Shown piece by piece: positions 56,747 through 64,000 of a DNA stretch of 64,000 nucleotides (its first letter is position 1; each line of letters begins with the position of its first letter). The position numbers and the translations under genes are program-made. Source of the stretch: Ananas comosus. Its lineage: Eukaryota; Streptophyta; Magnoliopsida; Poales; Bromeliaceae. The notes beneath the pieces are model-generated. The model had not been told where the DNA came from. It did not search any database and was given only the letters and a program-made list of their open reading frames with translations. The DNA is taken from contig NC_033637.1 of assembly GCF_001540865.1 (NCBI RefSeq), forward strand, positions 9,128,073 through 9,192,072, written 5' to 3'.

Positions 56747-56780
<34 letters not shown>
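56498..56780. mobile_element. Truncated fold-back MITE between (TA)n and (CA)n runs
   Basis: After a (TA)n run (56498-56535) the segment to 56752 matches the right half of the 8880-9424 and 55167-55503 family. It shares gaaaacaacttggtagcacg, a palindromic ggaggcatccgtgctacc-type tip and the end tagtatactagtctagctct. The left arm is missing. A (CA)n run follows (56753-56780). Confidence 0.65.
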
Positions 56781-56783
<3 letters not shown>

Positions 56784-56906
56784 GTGGGCACGGAAATTAA
56801 TGAAGAGAGATTAATTAATAGCCAACTTTCACTCCCTCTATCTTGTCAGTATGGTTGGTGCTCTCCTCAGGTGGTGTGTTGTGCCGAGAAATCGGTCTAT
56901 TCTTTT

Positions 56907-58521
56907 TGTCACGCTCGTACCCTAGTAGAAACCTATCCGGCACGTGCACAGACCCGTCGTGTGCACAAGGCACCCCCAGTGCATACAAGACGTCTACCAA
57001 AGAACTAACAATAAAGAGAGAAGAGAAGATAGTTCTAACATACTAATTAGAGCATGTGAACTAAACTATACATCAAAACCACAAGTTACTACAAATAACA
57101 TAGGTCCCTCATAAGATATACAATAAAACATTAGCAAAAGTACATCTCATGAGACTAAGATAACCTCTATACAAAAAGGTTTAAAACATCTTTTGTGACT
57201 AAAACAAAAGAAAGGTGTCCTAGGTCCACCAAGAGAAACTCCGAGAGGCTCTAGCTAGACGCAAACCCCTTGTCGCGATCCCTAATCTCTCCCGCAATGT
57301 ATGGCTCTGAAACAAAAACAACAAAAGATCCAAATCAACCAAAAATCATATACAAGGTAGCAAAATAGAAGCTAACCTTTTGATACACTCCAAATCTAAT
57401 CAACCTTGAGCTAGAGTTGAAGATTTACCCTCAGAAATCCTTCCTTCTTCTCTTCCTCAACTTCTCCAGGAATCCCAAGACCAGCTACCATAAAGAGAAG
57501 AGAAGAAAAGAGCTCAATTCCATCAATTTTCCACCAAAATTGGAAAAGAATCTAGAGAGAGAAAGAGAAGAGCTCACCCTTTGTTTTCTCTGCTTCTAAC
57601 ATGAGAAAGACCAGCTGGGGTTGTTTGGGGGATAAACATAGCTGAAAGATTACCAAAAAGCCCCTCATCAACTCAAAAAAATATTCTATCACGTTGAGTA
57701 CCGGTACTCGAGTTGGAGTATCGGTACCTGGCACTCAGACAAGCAAAACCCGAGCGCTGGACAGCTGGGTTTTACTACTGTGTACCAGTACTAGCCCGAT
57801 GCAGTACCGGTACTCAACCCAATACTGGTACTCACCGACTCGGTACTGGTACTCAGCACTAGCCTCTCAAACCCGAGAGCAACCCTTTCTGGCAACCTTC
57901 TGGGATTCCGGTACCCCACTGAGGTACCGGTACTCAACACTCAAAATCTGTAGTTTACAGATTTTAGTGTCAGCAATCCGTTCTCGCACTTATAAAACCT
58001 ATGTTAGGTGTCGGTACACTCTCGACAACCCTCAAAACCACTAGAATAGTCCTAATTACTATTATTACACTGAAACCTTACTATTTGCTAAAGTTCAGTG
58101 TACTACAGAGTACCGGTACTCGAATTAGAGTACCGGTACCCGGCACTCAAACACACAGAACTTGAGCATTCGACTTCGGGTTTAATATAGTGTACCGGTA
58201 CCAGCTCGATGCAGTACCGGTACTCAGCCTAGTACTGGTACTCACCAACTCAGTACCGATACTCAATATATACCCAACTTCTCAAACCCGAGAGCAGCCC
58301 ATTCTGGCACTCCTTGGGGTTCCGGTACCCCACTCAGGTACTGGTATTCAACACTCAAAACCTACAGTTTGTAGATTTTAGTGATAAGAACTCATTCTCG
58401 CGCTTACACAGCACAAGTAATGGATTGCCATACTACCAACGATCCTCCAAACACCTAGAGTAGTTCAAAATACTATTCTTACACTAGAACATTGCAATTT
58501 GCTAAAATTCAGTGCACTACA
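56907..58521 (-). repeat. 3' LTR of the integrase-less element, with an internal ~410-bp tandem duplication
   Basis: The LTR contains two copies of a block (about 57697-57990 and 58108-58400) rich in GTACCGGTAC palindromes and ending with an attttagtg...ctcgcgctta-type phrase. The duplicated block explains the many small open frames here, none of which is a gene. Confidence 0.8.
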
Positions 58522-59734
58522 AATGGTGGTTGAGTAACAAGTGACATTGCCAAGTTTTTCATTGATTTGCGGCTTAAGGCATCCGCTACCACATTCGCTT
58601 TTCCAGGGTGGTAGAGAATAGTCAAATTATGATCCTTGTAAGTAGCTCAAACCACCTTGGCAGCCTTAAGTTCAACTCTTTCTGTGTGAAGAGATATTTT
58701 AAGCTCTTGTGATAAGTGTAGACTTCACACTGCTCTCCATAAAGATAATGACGTTATAGCTTTAAAGCAAAAACTACGGACGCCAATTCCAAATCATAAG
58801 TCGAATAATTTTTTTCATAATCCTTTAGTTGGCGGGAAGCATAGGCTATCACTTTTTCGTCCTGCATCAAAACATAGCCCAAACCATTAAGTGAAGCATC
58901 ACTATAAATTACATACCCTACTTCTGCAATAGGCAGCACCAAGATCGGAGCGGTTGTCAACCGCTCTTTCAATTCTAAGAAGCTTCTTTCATACAAACCA
59001 TTCCAAATAAACTTTGTTTCTTTATGTGTGAGTCGCTTGAGGGGAATAGACAACTTAGCAAATCCCTCAATAAATCTCCAATAATATGCAGCTAAACCGA
59101 TGAAACTCCGAACCTCGGTGACATTAGTCGGTCTAGGCTAATCTTTGATTGCCTCGATCTTCTTGGGATCTACCATTATACCTGCTCCCGATACCACATG
59201 CCCCAAGAATGCTACTTCGCGGAGTCGAAATTCACACTTCTTCAACTTAGCAAAAAGTTTCTTCTCCCAAAGTACCTGCAGCACTTGTTGCAAATGAGCT
59301 TCATATTCCTGGTCACTTCGAGAATACACTAAGATGTCGTTGATGAACACTATGACAAATCTGTCTAAGTAGGGCTTAGAGACACGGTTCATTAGTTCTA
59401 TAAAAGCTGTTGGGGCGTTGGTAAGCCCAAACGGCAAAACTGTAAACTCGTAATGTCCATACCATGTTTGAAAAGCCATTTTTGGAACATCCTCGGATTT
59501 GACCTTGAGTTGATGATATTCGGATTGCAAATCTATCTTAGAATACACCCTTAATTCTTGAAATTGATCAAATAAATCATCCATCCTCGATAATGGATAC
59601 TTATTCTTAATCGTGACCTTATTAAGCTTACGATAATCCAAGCACAAGCTAAGAGATCCATCTTTCTTCTTAACAAACAAGACCGGCGCTCCCCAAGGTG
59701 AGACACTTGGTCTAATGAAACCTTTCTCCAACAA
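58522..59734 (-). pseudogene. RT and RNase H of the integrase-less element
   Basis: The RT starts [20 protein letters not shown]. It continues through [19 protein letters not shown] and [19 protein letters not shown] to the active site, which reads FINDILVYS: the first Asp of the DD pair is Asn. Stops at 59138 and 58754 and others follow. The RNase H has [13 protein letters not shown] and ends HPGKANVVADALSR, after which the frame abuts the LTR at 58521. Integrase is missing, with no purine tract visible at the joint. Confidence 0.85.
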
Positions 59735-59737
59735 ATC

Positions 59738-60897
59738 TTACAATTGTGCCTTCAACTCCTTAAGTTCAGCAGGTGCCATCCTATAGGGTGCCTTTGAAAT
59801 TGGGGTAGTTCCAAGAATAAGATCTACCACAAACTCAATCCTTCTATCAGGAGGCATACCCGATAGCTCAGCCGGAAACACATCAATAAACTCCCGCACA
59901 ATCGGAATATCCTCAATCTTAGGGATATCTCCATCCCTCATAACGATGCTAGTCAGGAAGGCTACACAACAACTCTTGATCAACTGCTTAGCCCGTGTAG
60001 AAGAGATAGTCATTGCAAACAGCGAACTCTTGCACCCACTGAACACCACCTCGTCATGTCCATGTTTTCGAAGGATCATAATTCGATTCTTACAGTCGAT
60101 AATGGCATAGTACCTCGTAAGCCAATCCATGCCCAACATTACATCAAACTCTCCAAGCTTGTGTAGGGTTAACAGATCAATCAGCATGCTCCAATCCTCT
60201 ACTCTAACAAAGCAATTAGGGCAAAACTTTCGAATGTCCAATGTATGATTGGGAACAACAACTCGTCCCGGATGCAAAGTAGGTACAAGCTCAATGCCAT
60301 GCAACTCGGCAAATAGCAGATCAATGAATGAATGTGATGCACCGTATCAAATAATGCTCTAACTCGTATGTCATTAATTAAAATAATACCTGCAACGACC
60401 TCCTTCGTTGCTGCCGCCTCCTTGCTCTGGGCCGCATACATGTGCCTGCTATCTGCCTGTCGCGATCTCTCAAATTATCGCGGAACAGGCGGTCGCCCGA
60501 TCTAGTAGTGGGTAGATAGAGTCCCCTGACTATGACACGGTGAAACTGGTGTCGATGCAGATGATGGTGTTGGGAAAGAACCTCTCGGACACTCCGATCG
60601 AAAGAGACCCTCTTGGCTACACTAAAAACACTTGCCCCCATGCTGCGGGCACTGCAGTAGGAAATGAGAACCACTGCAGGTCACACAACACGGTGGCTGG
60701 CGACGATCCGCTGCTCCACGTGACGAAGTAGAGCCATGTCTTCGAGATTGGCTCCTTGGATGCTTCGGTGGCCTCCTAGAGTTAGACTTGTTGCTTCCCT
60801 TGGCCGCTTGCCTCTTGCTTTTAGCTCTATCAAAAACTTCCCTTTCTTCCTTAGGAATCTCCACGGTCTTCTCCACAAGTAAGGTACGATTCACCAC
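59738..60897 (-). pseudogene. Gag C-terminus and protease of the integrase-less element, frameshifted
   Basis: The parts in order are a zinc-knuckle remnant (CCVTCSGSHFLLQCP, 60640-60690), a frameshifted gag tail (60378-60674), a protease start (ALFDT then shifted, 60320-60350), and MHGIELVP...VMLGMDWLTRYYAIIDC (60304-60100). The linker into RT (PYRMAPAELKELKAQL) then ends in a stop at 59738. It is clearly the same polyprotein type as 32656-35055, with more damage. Confidence 0.8.
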
Positions 60898-61410
60898 CTC
60901 CCGGTAGGTCTACAAATTCACTGACTAGACCAATCTGAAGATCGACGGTCGAAGGCCCACCTCAAAAAATATGCGCTTTGTCTTCATTATCCCTCACTAC
61001 GAGCAGTATGCAATGCAACAAACGAGAGAACTCCTGCTCATATTCCGCCACCGTCCTATCACCTTGGCACAAGCTGTGCAAATTCCTTTCCATCTGTCGC
61101 TTGACACTCTACGAAAAGTACGTTGACAACAAAAGCTCCTTAAACCTCTTCAAAGTGATGGCCGCCAAGTTGGCGTTGGGGTCATCACAGATGTCTGCCC
61201 ACCATTGATATGCCTCGCCATCCAAATGGTGCGTAGCCAACCACACCCTATCTTGCTCCTCTACGATAGTATTATGAAACAACTTTTCCATATGAAGAAC
61301 CCACTTCTCCACAATCTAATGGCCCGCCTTCTCGCTTCTCGCCACTCCTGAAACTATCATCGGTAAAACTATCCCTGCTGGTGGTGCCTGAACCAGCAGT
61401 GTCGCTACCG
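60898..61410 (-). pseudogene. Gag core of the integrase-less element
   Basis: The fragment at 61109-61312 reads VLHMEKLFHNTIVEEQDR and GEAYQWWADI, the conserved gag core, and continues leftward with frame breaks. Its N-terminal part lies at 63241-63573 beyond the inserted solo LTR. Confidence 0.75.
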
Positions 61411-61416
61411 CTTCTT

Positions 61417-63240
61417 TGTTAGAAAATCTGCGTATGGTAAAATCGGAGCGAAAAAAAAATAAAACAAATTTGATTTTTAAAACTTTTGAGATTCGATCTC
61501 AAAAACCACACAATTAGGATCCCTTATGTTCTATAAAATTAAAGGAGAAAAAGAAGATCCAATCTTCACCTTTGCGCGGGTAGATTTTCATCTCAATTTG
61601 ATAATCGTTGAATTAGGTTCTCTTGAAGTCGCACACGCATCTAGCCTCTATACATATACACACGAGGTTGGTGATTTGATCGATGTCCTCATTGGGTGCT
61701 AGCTCCTTTGCAAAAAACGTTTTTCTTGCTAGAAAAAGAGAGAGAAGAAAGAAGAGAAAAAAAAAAAAGAGGAAGAGAGATAAAGACTAGGGTTTTCTAA
61801 AAACTCCCATATTTTATATAGAGAGATATAATCCCCATTTTAATAATATAATAACCATTAAGGATAAGAATAAATCTAGATTTAAATTCATTCTTTCCTT
61901 AATTGGTTAATTCAATCAAATACTAATTTGATTAGATTTAAACTTCATCCTAATTTGATCATATCAAATTAATAATGCAATATATGCATATAAGTCCTCT
62001 CATAATTTACTAACCGTTAGAAAGTCCTTTCTTGTAACATTTACACTTTAATACTACTAAGTTTGTAGCAATTACAAATTGTCCAATTATCAACACAACC
62101 TCTTACAAATTGTCCACTAATTTTGTAGCAACTATATGCACGATCTAGCTATCCGATCAATCACAACCTCTTATATGTATGACCCTATAGGTTCTATTCT
62201 ATCTGGTAGTGAGATATATTTTGATCACTATCAAAAATATCACTGAAACTCCCTTTAATGGATCGAAACAATTCCAACTCAGTCCAATGAGAATTATCGA
62301 TCATCAAGACAATTCTCATGGGATGATCGATAATTCTCATGGGCCTCACAATCCACCAGTGACGCCTAGCAGCATGTAGTAGCATTCCAGTAGAATGGAA
62401 TACTGAATCTCTTGGTGCAGTAACCGTGTAATACAGTCCTTCTATCAAGAGTTTCGACTAGATGGAGCTCATGGAATAACTTGTCAAACCCCATCGTCTG
62501 GCATATGTCAAATTTATTCAACTCAATTTTCTAATATCGAAAACCCTTTTTCGCTATTAACTCTGCCCTAGCTATGGTCTTCTAAACTCAGTCTCATAAA
62601 TCACATAGGACTAACGCCCCTATCTACCAAAGGAGATAGATTTCATATAGGTACACACCCTATTCTTACAATAAACCTACTGTAGCCAACATGCGCCGCA
62701 AGGACCTGAATGATTGGGGACCAAGTGTATGTATAGTCAAACTACAGTAATCTCATTGTGAATAGCCAAGGTACTGCAGGTCAAAGGACCAATCACACTA
62801 CTGCAACATTGAGTAAGTCACTGACGAGTAAGTAGACATCCAAGTGACTTCTCGCGGTTGGTCACGCTTGGTACTCTTGTTCTCTAGTAACCACCTGCAT
62901 ATTTACTTCAGTGTCCCCACACTATTGACTCGAGACTCGTCTACCCAAAAAGGGAAGCGACCTATGCACCAATCTTATCGGATCAATCATCGTCTCCGTG
63001 ACGATCCATCGATCGGGAGCATTTAGGAATTAACCACCAATGACACCTCTCAAATTCTCAACTCTTGAGAATACATGTCATTATCTTATTAATTTCTTGG
63101 ACGATTCATGGACATGTACACAACATGAATAGAAATAAGAACCAAAATGCATTCATAATATTTTAAAGTCAAGTACAAATTTATGTCCTAGAAAGAATAC
63201 ATGTGTCAGCCTGGTTGGCTTCTAGGGTATACATCTAACA
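61417..63240. mobile_element. Solo LTR (1.8 kb), copia type, inserted in gag
   Basis: It starts TGTTAGAAAATCTGCG and ends GGTATACATCTAACA, with TGTTAGA/TCTAACA tips like those at 51107-51977. The flanks are cttct (61411-61415, plus one extra t) and cttct (63241-63245). Gag codons lie on both sides. No coding sequence inside is supportable. An interrupted A-rich tract and purine-rich stretch occur near 61725-61790. Confidence 0.8.
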
Positions 63241-63573
63241 CTTCTCCTTGGGCTCTGTACTTGGGGCTGCACAAGAAGTGCCCAGCGCTGGTGACTGTGC
63301 CCATGCGGTCGCACCTCTTGTCGGCGTTGGCGGTGAAGGATCCTGGGTCATCCTAGTAGAAGCCTGCTAAAGTAGCAAGTCCTCCAATCGCTTCATTTTC
63401 GCCTTCTGTCGGCGTGCTGCATCCGCTTGCTATTGAGCCACCAAGTCTGTTAGCAACACCAACTGGTCTCTCAACTCACGGACCTTACTGGATCCGGAGG
63501 TAGCGGAGGTCTCCACTTCCTCCGCATCAGCTGCCGCGGCCACCCCGGTCGACCTAGAGCAAGTCATCGGCAT
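63241..63573 (-). pseudogene. Gag N-terminus of the integrase-less element
   Basis: From the ATG at 63573 the frame reads MPMTCSRSTGVAAAADAEEV and continues to the solo LTR with two in-frame stops (near 63433 and 63365). The region is helical and charged (KVRELRDQLVLL). It joins the gag core at 61410 once the solo LTR is removed. Confidence 0.7.
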
Positions 63574-63919
63574 ATCAAGCTACAACAAACATGACATGCG
63601 TAAGTTAGTACAACCCACACCTACGCAACCCAACTCATGAAAACAAAACCCCAATCATGCAGAAGTAGTGAAGTGAGGCCCCCAGCTAACCCCCGATGTC
63701 ACGTTGTCGGCCCTAACGTGACCTTCCACAGAGTTAGCAGTTGCACACTTCGATCAGACTCCAACTATTACGAATTAAAGATATAACCCAATCATAATAC
63801 TTTCACTCAAAAGTCATATAAGACCCCGTCTCTCACAAGCCTAATTCTTATATTTCAAACCGCCTAAGGTTTACTAGGTTTATAAAGACTCAACCCTAAA
63901 CTCTGATACCAATATGATC
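63574..63919 (-). other. Leader and primer binding site of the integrase-less element
   Basis: The leader is noncoding. Right beside the 5' LTR (63901-63919) the minus strand reads atcatatTGGTATCAGAG, an initiator-Met-type primer site. Confidence 0.8.
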
Positions 63920-64000
63920 TGTCACGTTCGGGCCCCAGCGGAAGCCTACCCGACACGTGCACAGACCCGCCGTGTGCACAAGGTACCCCCGATGTGTACA
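63920..64000 (-). repeat. 5' LTR of the integrase-less element (partial)
   Basis: TGTCACGTTCGGGCCCCAGC starts the LTR. The first 81 bases match the left end of the LTR at 56907, and the rest lies outside the window. Confidence 0.85.

Larger units (their letters stand above)
56907..64000 (-). mobile_element. Tekay-like Ty3/gypsy element lacking integrase, split by a copia solo LTR
   Basis: The left LTR 56907-58521 (TGTCACGCTCG...GTGCACTACA) and the right LTR from 63920 (TGTCACGTTCGG..., running off the window) share cacgtgcacagacccg(t/c)cgtgtgcacaagg. The interior on the minus strand has gag (from 63573), protease, RT and RNase H. It then joins the 3' LTR directly after the RNase H end at 58521, so integrase is deleted. 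Gag is split by a solo copia LTR at 61417-63240. RT resembles that of the element at 28678-36864 but is distinct. Confidence 0.85.

Overview
The window is plant nuclear DNA, dominated by transposable elements. Its single recognisable host gene is at the extreme left edge. Positions 1-1098 (minus strand) hold the 5' exon of an ICE1/SCREAM-type bHLH transcription factor gene, read from its conserved pre-bHLH block. The very GC-rich first exon, flanked by AT-rich intergenic DNA and large Ty3/gypsy and Ty1/copia elements, suggests a monocot. Pineapple or a related commelinid is only a guess. Ambiguous bases at 677, 5711, 40480, 55545-55564 and 56497 mark it as a draft assembly.

Layout. 1-1.1 kb: ICE1-like exon. 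1.1-11 kb: AT-rich upstream DNA with poly(A)/(GA)n tracts, a 695-bp tandem duplication, two Tourist-like MITEs with 3-bp target duplications, and a fold-back MITE. 11.0-15.2 kb: three Helitrons of one family, whose ends (A|TC...CTAG|T) can be read exactly. One sits in a ~285-bp tandem repeat and is confirmed by an unoccupied neighbouring repeat. 15.6-27.9 kb: a complete but decayed Tat-lineage Ty3/gypsy element (LTRs of 726 bp, TSD CATGG) with gag, protease, RT, two RNase H domains and integrase on the minus strand. It also has an opposite-strand, intron-containing plant-mobile-domain-like gene next to its 3' LTR. 28.0-37.3 kb: two tRNA-type SINEs in opposite orientation, one split by a decayed Tekay/Del-type chromovirus (28678-36864, TSD GTCCC).

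37.3-44.2 kb: a Helitron 5'-end/minisatellite array, a Helitron 3' end, and a copia element reduced to gag between LTRs, with an unusual GC-rich minisatellite in its leader. 44.2-54.7 kb: nested LTRs. Two are solo LTRs, of which the second interrupts a copia leader that carries three stem-loops with a shared loop sequence. A third LTR still has its PBS. 54.7-56.9 kb: GA-rich DNA, a fold-back MITE, and a 433-bp exact inverted repeat bounded on both sides by N. 56.9-64 kb: a Tekay-like element lacking integrase, split by a large copia solo LTR, with its 5' LTR running off the right end.

None of the transposon genes seen is intact. Stops, frameshifts and active-site substitutions are frequent, and several look like C-to-T transitions. 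All coding LTR elements point to the minus strand. The nested insertions can be ordered in time from their target-site duplications. The signals I consider most worth following are the three stem-loops with different stems but one loop motif (49952-50203), the exact inverted repeat at 55565-56496 (real hairpin or assembly artefact), the antisense gene in the Tat element, and the ACCGGT-palindrome clusters shared by four related LTRs.
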